Virus record (IMG/VR): IMGVR_UViG_3300044949_000415
Location: 1-28,700 of that record
From: a virus
Length of the DNA stretch: 28,700 bases
Direction: 5' to 3' (one strand)
In this document: one piece after another, positions 8,558 through 14,868 of the stretch
Numbering within the stretch: the first letter of the stretch is position 1
Layout: the number at the start of each line of letters is the position of its first letter
The notes under the pieces: generated by a model
Database searches by the model: none
Seen by the model: the letters and a program-made list of their open reading frames with translations, nothing else
What the model was told of the DNA's origin: nothing
Position numbers and translations under genes: made by a program

Positions 8558-9697
8558 ATGGCAGTTCTTGGTACTAACGGCAAAATCGTTTTAAGCCGCT
8601 CGGCGCCATCGCCAGTTGCGGTAAACGTTACTGCGCTGAACCAAGACAAAAACATCATTTCGTTGACAACGCCAGGATTCCGCAGTGGCGATCTTGTCGA
8701 GGTTGCGAGCACAAATAATTGGCCAAACGCAAATCTGTACAGCGATCCGCTGATTCCAAGCTACGCCAATATCTTTGACTATCAAGACTATGCCGAGATG
8801 GTCGGTTACGGCACGGCATACCCTGCCGGACTGTTGCGCCCATTTCGTTGGTTATCGACTGAAAATAACGATGTACTGACAACAGAAGACGGCAATGTGT
8901 TTGCCGTGCAGTCGGACGTAGATATCACTCCGTACCGCAATCGGCTGTACGTACACGTTGACCAGCTCAATCGACTGTCGTTTTATCGCACGCGAGCAGC
9001 AGCGCTGGCTGGCGCTAATGACGTGACGCGAGAAGACATTGATCAATCCGACTTTGCATTAGATCCTTCTGGTCAAATTGAATTGCGCCTTGTCAATGAA
9101 TGGAAGCTAGAGGCTTGCCTGCAAAGCTGGAGTCTGAACCTTAACGCCAGCGAGATTGACACAACCGGATTGGGTGATCAATTCTTTGATGGCGTTAAGT
9201 CGCTGGTGCAAGGTGGCGGTACGTTTGATTTCTTTATTGAGCGCGAGGAAAGCGACACTCGAAACACCGCAATCATCAGTCGCAGCGAATACGCCAATGC
9301 CTATGTGTTTTTTGGCGTTGAAGAAAACATTACTTACAACGATGCTGCAGTGAGTGGCAGCAGCGCCGGAACAACTGCCTACAACAACGCCGCAGTAACG
9401 CCGGCTCCTGCCGCCTTCACTCTTGATGCAACTGCATTAGCCACGCTTGGCACAAGCAACATGCTGCGCTTGCTGCTGAACACTAACGAGCAAGCGGAGG
9501 CGGAGGCTGAGTTTTGGATGATTGACGGAGATGCGCAAGACCGCACTAGCTATACCGGAATGCTGCTGCCTGGCGACCTGTACTACAAAGCGCAGATTAT
9601 GCTGACGAGTAGCGCTGTCAGTGTTCGCGCCACGGATGTGATTATTGGTTCGGCAAACTTTGTGACCGTGCGCGAGGTGCAGTTGCGCGAAGGCTAG
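8558..9697 (+). CDS. Large tail protein with C-terminal tube-like domain
   Basis: A 379-residue protein 2 bases after the preceding gene. Residues about 186-230 read QSWSLNLNASEIDTTGLGD then FFDGVKSLVQGGGTFDFFI, the same EIDTTGLGD hairpin found in tube proteins. The last 80 residues resemble the visible C-terminus of the tail tube gene at 1-263 in length and strand pattern (FWMIDGDAQ against FKLYTDKQG; both end in paired beta-strands). Residues 1-180 form a different, aromatic-rich N-terminal domain of unknown function (YDYQDYAEMVGYG-like stretches near 73-90). Likely a tail-tip or side component. Base composition is somewhat more AT-rich than the J-like gene. Specific role unknown. Confidence 0.6.
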   Translation: MAVLGTNGKIVLSRSAPSPVAVNVTALNQDKNIISLTTPGFRSGDLVEVASTNNWPNANLYSDPLIPSYANIFDYQDYAEMVGYGTAYPAGLLRPFRWLSTENNDVLTTEDGNVFAVQSDVDITPYRNRLYVHVDQLNRLSFYRTRAAALAGANDVTREDIDQSDFALDPSGQIELRLVNEWKLEACLQSWSLNLNASEIDTTGLGDQFFDGVKSLVQGGGTFDFFIEREESDTRNTAIISRSEYANAYVFFGVEENITYNDAAVSGSSAGTTAYNNAAVTPAPAAFTLDATALATLGTSNMLRLLLNTNEQAEAEAEFWMIDGDAQDRTSYTGMLLPGDLYYKAQIMLTSSAVSVRATDVIIGSANFVTVREVQLREG

Positions 9698-9723
9698 ACT
9701 GTTACCTATAAGGGATCGTTGCC

Positions 9724-11754
9724 ATGACCTATAAAATCACCCACAAAAACAGCACAGTTGCTGGGACACCACCTGTAGCGGGCGATATTGATGTGGGCGA
9801 AATTGCTATTAACGCAGCAGATGCTGAGCTTTACACCAAGGACACAGCTGGCAATATCCGCAAATTTCAAAACACCACGACTGGCACCGCTGCTGGCGTG
9901 CGATTTACTCAAGCCGGTACTGGTGCTGTGCAGCGCACCGTTGAATCAAAGCTGCAAGATGCGGTGAGCGTCAAAGACTTCGGAGCGGTTGGAAATGGAG
10001 TCTCTGATGATACGGCAGCCATCCAAGCCGCTATTGACAGTTTAACTACTACTGGCGGTGTTATTTTTTTTCCAAAAGGTACATACCTTGTCTCTAGAAG
10101 CATCGGAACCAATGATCGTTGGGGGATTAAGATTACAGGCAGTAACATTACGTTGATGGGACAAGGTGCTTGCTCTAAGCTGCGGCGCTTCAACACAAAC
10201 ATCAGCACTTATGCACTGTCGTATCCCATTGTATTTATTGGAACACCTGATAGTAATGTAGCGGCAGCAACTGAGAACGTAACTATTCGAGATCTACAGT
10301 TTATTGGTGAAAATACACAACATGCTGTTACTGGAAACGTAGTTCATGATTTTAGGAATGCTATAGAAGTCAAAAATACGAAAAATTTGACCATCGAAAA
10401 CAATGTATTTACTGCTATTGATTCAGCAGTTGTATACTACCAAAAACCAGTCGAGTATGATTACGTCAACAGTCAGACGTATAATACGACCAAGAACTAC
10501 AACACTAAGTTCATCAATAATAGTTGTATCGCATCCTCGCACGCTATTGTTGGGCGTGCTCTTATCCACGCTGTTGTTTGGTCGGGTGTGGACTTTTGCA
10601 AGGTATCTGGTAACTATTTTGAATGGTGCGATGATTGCGTTGCAGGTGAAGGAACATTTACTCTTCCTACTCAAATTGAATCCGATACTTGGACTTCAAC
10701 TATCGGAACTGTTAAGCGGTGTGGGCGTAGATGGGAATTTACCAATAATTGTGCATACAACTCATCGGAGCACGCAGTTTACGCAGCAGGTCTAGATGTG
10801 GACATTAGTAATAACTATTTCTACACAGATGCGCCGAGTATTTGTGCGTATGATGTTGTGAAACTACGTGCTCGCAACGTGCAAGTTGCATCTAATGTGT
10901 TTGCTAACTATGCCCTTGCGATTGCGGTTGATGTTCCTTCCTTTAGTGTCAACATTATAGGCAATACTATTTATACAAGGGAAACTATATCTGCGCTGAC
11001 TGGAGCAGCTGTAATAGCTGTGGATAGTAATGGACTGGAAAATTACTATCCACCTCGTGCCTGGTTTAATACTGCGGATACGATGAGGAACATTAGTGTC
11101 ACTGGAAACACAATACAATTTCCTCCAGATCCAGCTTCGTCTGGTTTATATCAGATTGCTTTTCGTATCTACACTAGTTCGTCTAGTTCCTTGTTTCCAT
11201 ATGAACAAGAAAACATTAAGTTTTGTGATAACGCAGTATCAGGTCATAAAATCGGCGCGTATGTTATTAATGAATTGGCCCGTAACATAAACATCAGCGA
11301 TAACAGTTTTAGTGGAAAATCATTCATTGAAACTAGTTTTAGTGGGTCAACTGTTATTCCAACTGATGCTGCATTGATGATTTATTCTACCAGCACCTTT
11401 GTTGGGTCTGAAATTAAATTCAACAATAATGAGGTTCGAGGTTCATCTTACCTCTTTACCACTAATTCTGGTTCTGGTTTAAATGTACTGACTCCTAGAA
11501 TGTCGACAGGAAATAAACTTACTTATATTAAAAACTTTAAAACTTCGGATATGAGCATTGGCGGACTTTGGTCATTTAGAAATAATGTGGGATTGTACTT
11601 CCTTGATCGAACCACTTGGTTCCCGGAGGGTCTTAATAACTCACTTAATAATGGCATCAGCTCGACTACAGCATTAAAGTCTATGACAGACTATGATGGA
11701 ACTAATGTAAGATTTTATCCTAATGATTCTGGCACTCCAATTATTTTAGGATAG
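9724..11754 (+). CDS. Tailspike with pectate-lyase-type beta-helix
   Basis: A 676-residue receptor-binding spike. A good ribosome site (TAAGGGA, 9709-9715) precedes the ATG by 8 bases. Residues 1-50 hold the N-terminal motif common in cyanophage fibres (DVGEIAINAADAELYTKD), which probably docks to the virion. Residues about 82-125 read SVKDFGAVGNGVSDDTAAIQ, the classical entrance to a pectate lyase 3-type right-handed beta-helix; Asn/Gly-rich coils (NNSCIASS, NNYFYTD, GNTIYT, DNSFSG) then recur to about residue 620. Such spikes bind, and often cut, surface polysaccharide. From about 10030 on, the DNA becomes much more AT-rich than its neighbours (19 G/C in bases 11521-11580 by hand count), suggesting the distal receptor part was acquired from elsewhere. 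Confidence 0.88.
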   Translation: MTYKITHKNSTVAGTPPVAGDIDVGEIAINAADAELYTKDTAGNIRKFQNTTTGTAAGVRFTQAGTGAVQRTVESKLQDAVSVKDFGAVGNGVSDDTAAIQAAIDSLTTTGGVIFFPKGTYLVSRSIGTNDRWGIKITGSNITLMGQGACSKLRRFNTNISTYALSYPIVFIGTPDSNVAAATENVTIRDLQFIGENTQHAVTGNVVHDFRNAIEVKNTKNLTIENNVFTAIDSAVVYYQKPVEYDYVNSQTYNTTKNYNTKFINNSCIASSHAIVGRALIHAVVWSGVDFCKVSGNYFEWCDDCVAGEGTFTLPTQIESDTWTSTIGTVKRCGRRWEFTNNCAYNSSEHAVYAAGLDVDISNNYFYTDAPSICAYDVVKLRARNVQVASNVFANYALAIAVDVPSFSVNIIGNTIYTRETISALTGAAVIAVDSNGLENYYPPRAWFNTADTMRNISVTGNTIQFPPDPASSGLYQIAFRIYTSSSSSLFPYEQENIKFCDNAVSGHKIGAYVINELARNINISDNSFSGKSFIETSFSGSTVIPTDAALMIYSTSTFVGSEIKFNNNEVRGSSYLFTTNSGSGLNVLTPRMSTGNKLTYIKNFKTSDMSIGGLWSFRNNVGLYFLDRTTWFPEGLNNSLNNGISSTTALKSMTDYDGTNVRFYPNDSGTPIILG

Positions 11755-11759
11755 TAAAC

Positions 11760-11786
11760 ACCTAGGATTACCATGCTGACCTAGGT
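11760..11786 (+). repeat. Inverted repeat after tailspike gene
   Basis: ACCTAGG (11760-11766) and CCTAGGT (11780-11786) can pair to a 7-bp stem with a 13-base loop, 5 bases after the tailspike stop. There is no strong T-tract directly after it (AAAGGTTTTATC). CCTAGG is itself palindromic, so a protein binding site is an alternative. A second, imperfect stem (GCGTG 11806-11810 with CACGC 11823-11827) follows in the same 124-base gap. No other feature was found between 11755 and 11878. Confidence 0.4.
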
Positions 11787-11878
11787 AAAGGTTTTATCAA
11801 AACTGGCGTGGTCCCGCGACGGCACGCTCACTAAGTGCTAACATTTAATCACAACAGATATAAGGATGGTGGGCGGTT

Positions 11879-13060
11879 ATGGCCAGCGTCAAAATCTCCG
11901 AATTAACTGCGCTCACTACTCCCGCCGCAGCCGATGAACTGGCGGTGGTTGATGTCAGCGCCAACAGCACCAAAAAGATCACGGTCGGAGAAGTAGTCGG
12001 CATTATCAACGGCGATGTAGAGGTCGCCAACGATGGCACTGCATCGATCAGCGAGCTGCCGGTCAGCAAACTGCAGGATGGTGCTGCCCGCCAGCTCATT
12101 CAGACCGATGCTGCCGGCACTGGCGTTGAGTGGACCAGTAACATTGATATCCCTGGCACTCTTGATGTTACTGGCGCCAGCACACTCGACTCGACACTGA
12201 GTGTTGCTGGCGTTGCGACATTCGCTGCCGGCAGCGCTGGATCTCCATCACTGACCTTCACCGGGGACGCAAATTCTGGGGTCTACTCGCCAGGAGCCGA
12301 TCAGGTCTCTGTAGCAACTGGCGGATCTGAGCGACTGCGAATTGATGCAGCTGGCCAGATCGAAGCAGTCACGCTGGGTAGTGCTGCAGCTCCAACCTAT
12401 AGCTGGATTGGCGACCCAAATTCTGGAGTGTTTAGCCCCGCCGCTGATACTTGGGCTGTATCCACAGGTGGCAGTGAGCGCATTCGTGTTGACTCCAGTG
12501 GCCGCTTGGGGCTGGGCACCACAAGCCCTGTTGGACTGCTTGATGTGCGCGGAGAAATCAAAGCAGGCAGCTTTGACTCTATTAATGGTACAACGTTATT
12601 AAGTGATTCATATGCCACTGGAGGAGCATCTTTCGGATCTCTTTGTATTGAAAGAGGCACGGGAGTATTTGCTTTAACTACCAATATCAAGCATGCAGAG
12701 AATGCGGCTGGCTATATATCTACTAATACAGTTGATTTTGGCAAATCTGCATTAAAACTTGGTTCGACCGGATTGTTTTATGCTACTGCTTCTGCTTCGG
12801 TGGTGCCGATAGGTAATTCGGTTTCTTTGACCGATAAATTTGTAATCACCAATGCAGGCAACGTGTTAATTGGCACGTCCTCGGACTCTGGTGGCGCACT
12901 CCTACAGGTAAACGGAGATCGAGTCAGGATTGCCACGGCAAAAACACCTGCATCGGCTACCGATACTGGCGTAGCTGGCGAGATATGCTGGGATGCTAAT
13001 TACGTCTATGTCTGCACTGCCACAAACACATGGAAGCGGACGGCTATTGCTACTTGGTAA
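11879..13060 (+). CDS. Tail fibre protein with internal 43-residue repeats
   Basis: A 393-residue protein with an SD-like TAAGGATGG (11861-11869) upstream of ATG 11879. The N-terminus (ASVKISELTALTTPAAADE then LAVVDVSANSTKKITVGEV) is the usual opening of cyanophage fibre proteins. Two repeats of about 43 residues (118-160 and 167-209) contain GDANSGVYSPGAD...GGSERLRID and GDPNSGVFSPAAD...GGSERIRVD, the second leading into SSGRLGLGTTSP, a phrase typical of phage fibre shafts. The C-terminus (GEICWDANYVYVCTATNTW) is a common fibre tip ending. It probably forms trimeric beta-rich shafts near the spike. There is no chaperone-type autocleavage domain at the C-terminus. Confidence 0.85.
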   Translation: MASVKISELTALTTPAAADELAVVDVSANSTKKITVGEVVGIINGDVEVANDGTASISELPVSKLQDGAARQLIQTDAAGTGVEWTSNIDIPGTLDVTGASTLDSTLSVAGVATFAAGSAGSPSLTFTGDANSGVYSPGADQVSVATGGSERLRIDAAGQIEAVTLGSAAAPTYSWIGDPNSGVFSPAADTWAVSTGGSERIRVDSSGRLGLGTTSPVGLLDVRGEIKAGSFDSINGTTLLSDSYATGGASFGSLCIERGTGVFALTTNIKHAENAAGYISTNTVDFGKSALKLGSTGLFYATASASVVPIGNSVSLTDKFVITNAGNVLIGTSSDSGGALLQVNGDRVRIATAKTPASATDTGVAGEICWDANYVYVCTATNTWKRTAIATW

Positions 13061-13084
13061 CGCCCTTTAGTCCTACTCACTGCG

Positions 13085-13111
13085 AGGGCTGGCGAACGTG
13101 TAACCAGCCCT
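13085..13111 (+). terminator. Hairpin 1 downstream of fibre gene
   Basis: AGGGCTGG (13085-13092) pairs with CCAGCCCT (13104-13111): 8 perfect base pairs, 11-base loop, 24 bases after the fibre stop. The stem is GC-rich but followed only by TTACAAGTTG, so it is a weak intrinsic terminator at best. It is the first of three successive hairpins in the 160-base gap. Confidence 0.5.
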
Positions 13112-13120
13112 TACAAGTTG

Positions 13121-13145
13121 AACTATCTGGAATTTCCGGATAGTT
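13121..13145 (+). repeat. Hairpin 2, near-perfect inverted repeat
   Basis: AACTATCTGG (13121-13130) pairs with CCGGATAGTT (13136-13145), 10 bp with one G-U pair and a 5-base AATTT loop. At DNA level it is a compact inverted repeat with one mismatch, so it could be an RNA hairpin or an operator. It lies 9 bases after hairpin 1. Confidence 0.45.
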
Positions 13146-13170
13146 GGGCTTGGTCTGCTCTTATAGTGGT

Positions 13171-13198
13171 GGGGCAGCGAGTTTGCGCCTCCTGCCCC
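13171..13198 (+). repeat. Hairpin 3 before small gene at 13221
   Basis: GGGGCAG (13171-13177) pairs with CTGCCCC (13192-13198) with a 14-base loop, ending 22 bases before the next ATG. It could structure the 5' leader of the downstream message. No T-tract follows. Confidence 0.4.
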
Positions 13199-13220
13199 TG
13201 GCCACGATCCCCTAGAGACC

Positions 13221-13544
13221 ATGACCAACGAAGATTACACGTTCCGGTCCACTGCAGTTGTGGACCCAAACCCAACCAGTTTCATCTTCCTGCGGGAAAA
13301 TACGGAAGAAGTTATCCGGCTAGACAAGGAAGGCTTTCACTACAACGGTCAGTTCATCGCTGATGCTGGTGAAGCGCATCGGCTGATGGTTGCGTTCCTG
13401 AAGCAGAACACCGCTCAGCCCGAGACAGATGGGCCGACGGATGAGGAGCTGTGGGAGTTATACGACCAACGAGCTGGAGAGCCGAACGATTGGCCATGGA
13501 TACGCGATTACGCTCGCGCGGTCCTCGCCCTCTGCAAAAAGTAG
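13221..13544 (+). CDS. Small phage protein of unknown function
   Basis: A 107-residue acidic soluble protein; no signal peptide or membrane segment. The middle (EVIRLDKEGFHYNGQFIADA followed by GEAHRLMVAFLKQN) reads as two beta-strands and a helix, and the C-terminus (DEELWELYDQ, DWPWIRDYARAVL) as two helices. I do not recognise a catalytic motif. It is the first of a series of small plus-strand genes between the fibre genes and the lysis genes, where phages usually carry accessory proteins. ATG 13221 lacks a clear Shine-Dalgarno (CCCTAGAGACC precedes). The stop TAG 13542-13544 sits inside a leader repeated before the next two genes. Confidence 0.7.
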   Translation: MTNEDYTFRSTAVVDPNPTSFIFLRENTEEVIRLDKEGFHYNGQFIADAGEAHRLMVAFLKQNTAQPETDGPTDEELWELYDQRAGEPNDWPWIRDYARAVLALCKK

Positions 13545-13671
13545 TCACCTCATTACTTCTATGTCTGGTCGACTTTGGAAACCAGTTCTCGTGGGGTTTT
13601 TCGCTAATCCTGTTTTGTGGTGGGCGCTGCACCACCTCGTGAGCCAGTAGTCATTACCACTTCTATGTCTG
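13540..13671 (+). repeat. Repeated leader AGTAGTCA...ACTTCTATGTCTG (two copies)
   Basis: Two near-copies of one leader frame the starts of consecutive small genes: 13540-13567 (AGTAGTCACC, then TCATTACTTCT, then ATGTCTG) and 13646-13671 (AGTAGTCATT, then ACCACTTCT, then ATGTCTG). In each, the upstream stop TAG lies in the first part and the next ATG in the last part. A third partial copy, CAGTAGTCACCTTCAC, begins at 13965 at the end of the following gene, without an ATGTCTG. This suggests duplication of a junction or a conserved translation-coupling element that does not use a Shine-Dalgarno. Confidence 0.55.
13561..13650 (+). CDS. 29-residue membrane micro-protein
   Basis: ATG 13561 to TAG 13648-13650 gives 29 residues: a short basic/tryptophan N-terminus (MSGRLWKP), a hydrophobic centre (VLVGFFANPVLWWALHHL, about residues 9-26) and a polar end. 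It would span or line a membrane once. Support for it being real: its start is embedded in the repeated leader that also precedes the next gene, and it exactly fills the space between neighbours. Its place upstream of lysis genes makes a holin-like or accessory membrane role conceivable, but no family is recognised. Longer in-frame readings from 13429 overlap the upstream gene and are less likely. Confidence 0.5.
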   Translation: MSGRLWKPVLVGFFANPVLWWALHHLVSQ

Positions 13672-13970
13672 AACTTTCACCCGCTGCAGATGCAGTCCTA
13701 GATGCCTACATGGATAACTGTGGCTGGCTAGATGGCCCTCTGCAAAGGGATTATCAATGCGTTGCTGCCGTTCTGCGAGCTGCTGTGAATCAGGTGGTGC
13801 CAGATCAACAAGAGCCGGCCAGCTCACCGCACATGGGCAATTTCATCACCAATGCACATTGGCGCCAATGCCAGGCTATCCGCACCCAACTCCTTGCAAT
13901 CGCTACCGAGCTTGAAGCCATTGACGAGGAAGATGCTCTTGTCATCACTGCCGAACTTAAAGCCCAGTAG
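13665..13970 (+). CDS. Small helical phage protein of unknown function
   Basis: 101 residues. ATG 13665 was chosen over an in-frame ATG at 13617 because it lies in the repeated leader and removes overlap with the 29-residue gene. The N-terminal half (SPAADAVLDAYMDNCGWLDG, then DYQCVAAVLRAAVNQVV) resembles a helical unit seen in many small picocyanobacterial proteins. The C-terminal half is helical and acidic (ELEAIDEEDALVITAELKAQ). Soluble, no known catalytic motif. The stop is followed by a third partial copy of the leader repeat and then a hairpin. Confidence 0.65.
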   Translation: MSELSPAADAVLDAYMDNCGWLDGPLQRDYQCVAAVLRAAVNQVVPDQQEPASSPHMGNFITNAHWRQCQAIRTQLLAIATELEAIDEEDALVITAELKAQ

Positions 13971-13987
13971 TCACCTTCACTAGGCGG

Positions 13988-14012
13988 GCAACCGGCCTTT
14001 TCAACTGGTTGC
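13988..14012 (+). terminator. Hairpin downstream of gene at 13665
   Basis: GCAACCGG (13988-13995) pairs with CTGGTTGC (14005-14012), 8 bp with one G-U pair and a 9-base loop containing TTTT. No T-tract follows the stem (AACCCTAC), so termination is uncertain. Confidence 0.4.
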
Positions 14013-14048
14013 AACCCTACTAACCTGCTACTGAACACGGTTTTTACC

Positions 14049-14354
14049 ATGGCCACCACCTTTGCGTGGGGTATCAACACCCTCGAGCGCGAAACCGACG
14101 ACGGATTTGTGTTTACCGCTCACTACACCGTCAACGCTGAAGACAGCACCTACTCGGCTGGTGCGTACGGCAGCATCGGCTTCCAGCGCCCCGACAACCT
14201 GATTCCGTACAACCAGCTCCAAGAGGACATCGTGATCGACTGGGTCAAGGAAGCCCTTGGCGGTGACGAAAAGGTTGCCGAGATCGAAGCTGCACTGCAA
14301 GCTCAAATCGACGAGCAGCGCAGCCCTAGCAAGGCTGCAGGTGTGCCATGGTAA
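14049..14354 (+). CDS. DUF7936-like phage protein
   Basis: 101 residues with the layout of a small family common in cyanophages: an N-terminal strand (TFAWGINTLERETDDGFVFTA), HYTVNAEDSTYSAGAYGSIGF with a beta-hairpin, then FIPY-like LIPYNQLQEDIVIDWVKEAL and a helical, charged C-terminus with E.....LQAQIDEQ. The family is known from T7-like and related phages, where it lies among structural or late genes; its function is not established. Here it is set apart by hairpins on both sides, suggesting its own level of expression. ATG 14049 has no clear Shine-Dalgarno (GGTTTTTACC precedes). Confidence 0.7.
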   Translation: MATTFAWGINTLERETDDGFVFTAHYTVNAEDSTYSAGAYGSIGFQRPDNLIPYNQLQEDIVIDWVKEALGGDEKVAEIEAALQAQIDEQRSPSKAAGVPW

Positions 14355-14365
14355 AAGGGTTGGCA

Positions 14366-14400
14366 GGTGGCCGGTCCTCACGCGGTGCCGGCCTCACCGC
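14366..14400 (+). repeat. GC-rich alternative hairpins after DUF7936-like gene
   Basis: Two mutually exclusive stems are visible: GGTG-GCCGG (14366-14374) with CCGGC-CACC (14388-14398, 2-base bulge), or GCGGTG (14382-14387) with CACCGC (14395-14400, 7-base loop). They start 11 bases after the stop. Mutually exclusive pairing is the form of an attenuator, but no supporting leader or T-run is present. Confidence 0.35.
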
Positions 14401-14419
14401 AGCCTGCCACTGCGGATCG

Positions 14420-14444
14420 CCTAAACGCCTCAAAAGGGTTTAGG
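14420..14444 (+). repeat. Hairpin CCTAAAC/GTTTAGG
   Basis: CCTAAAC (14420-14426) pairs with GTTTAGG (14438-14444), extended by CC/GG inside a 1-base bulge, with loop TCAAAA. It sits in the 122-base gap between the DUF7936-like gene and the membrane/coiled-coil gene. Confidence 0.4.
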
Positions 14445-14449
14445 GGTCA

Positions 14450-14470
14450 AGCTTAGCAGGTAGCTAAGCT
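14450..14470 (+). repeat. Perfect inverted repeat just upstream of gene at 14477
   Basis: AGCTTAGC (14450-14457) and GCTAAGCT (14463-14470) form a perfect 8-bp inverted repeat around AGGTA, ending 6 bases before ATG 14477. The loop contains the only AGG near that start, so the hairpin would place the ribosome site in a loop and could gate translation of the lysis-region gene. It could equally be a protein-binding palindrome. Confidence 0.45.
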
Positions 14471-14476
14471 AATTGC

Positions 14477-14725
14477 ATGATCGAGCTGATCGCTGCTATC
14501 GCCGGGGCGTCGATCTCCGTTGCTGCAATGGGCGCAATGGGCTTTAGCCGCCGCAATGATGAAGCGCGTGATGCGGTCATTCGGCTGACCAGCGCAGTGG
14601 AGCACATTGCCACGCAACTAGAAGTGCTGCACACCGATATCAAAGAAGACCGCAAGGAAACCTTTACGCGGCTAAATACGGTTGAACAAAGGGTATCTAA
14701 ACTAGAGGCACGGCCGCCTGCTTAG
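14477..14725 (+). CDS. Membrane-anchored coiled-coil protein (lysis region)
   Basis: 82 residues: a hydrophobic N-terminal segment (LIAAIAGASISVAAMGAMGF, about 3-23) followed by a charged helix with heptad-like spacing (VIRLTSAVEHIATQLEVLHT, then KEDRKETFTRLNTVEQRVSKLEAR, about 34-78). The architecture, one membrane helix plus coiled coil, is similar to small lysis-associated proteins (XhlA-like haemolysins or spanin-like proteins), and it lies directly upstream of another membrane protein and the endolysin. No lipobox is present. Function is inferred from topology and position. Confidence 0.6.
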   Translation: MIELIAAIAGASISVAAMGAMGFSRRNDEARDAVIRLTSAVEHIATQLEVLHTDIKEDRKETFTRLNTVEQRVSKLEARPPA

Positions 14726-14727
14726 CC

Positions 14728-14868
14728 ATGGAGTTTCTTTCGCATCCTGCCTTCTGGATTTGCGTCGCTGCTGCCAGTGAGTTGATTGCGCTGTCGCCTC
14801 TGCGCGATAACAGCATCATTCAACTGGTGTTTCATGCGCTGCGCGCGCTGAAAGGAAAAAAGCTCTGA
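14728..14868 (+). CDS. 46-residue membrane protein, possible holin component
   Basis: ATG 14728, 2 bases after the previous stop, to TGA 14866-14868. Residues about 4-25 (LSHPAFWICVAAASELIALS) are hydrophobic with a central SELIALSPLRDNSIIQ phrase, then a second amphipathic helix (LVFHALRAL) and a basic end (KGKKL). The size, polarity and position immediately before the endolysin fit a small holin or holin partner. The gene ends in an in-phase slippery heptamer (14856-14862) that would give a long second form by -1 frameshifting. Family not recognised with certainty. Confidence 0.65.
   Translation: MEFLSHPAFWICVAAASELIALSPLRDNSIIQLVFHALRALKGKKL
14856..14862 (+). other. In-phase A AAA AAG slippery heptamer (-1 frameshift candidate)
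   Basis: The reading frame is GGA AAA AAG CTC TGA. The heptamer A AAA AAG, the same as the well-known E. coli dnaX site, is placed with AAA and AAG as zero-frame codons 44 and 45, two codons before the stop. A slip of -1 opens a 79-codon frame that otherwise has no start codon. Possible stimulators: purine-rich AAAGGA directly upstream (14851-14856) and a small stem AGCTT/AAGCT with loop TGGC (14871-14884), 8 bases downstream. Confidence 0.6.

Noticed and set aside
13429-13560. In-frame extension of the 29-residue gene
   Set aside because: It lies inside the gene at 13221 and carries no protein-like pattern; the ATG in the repeated leader is preferred.
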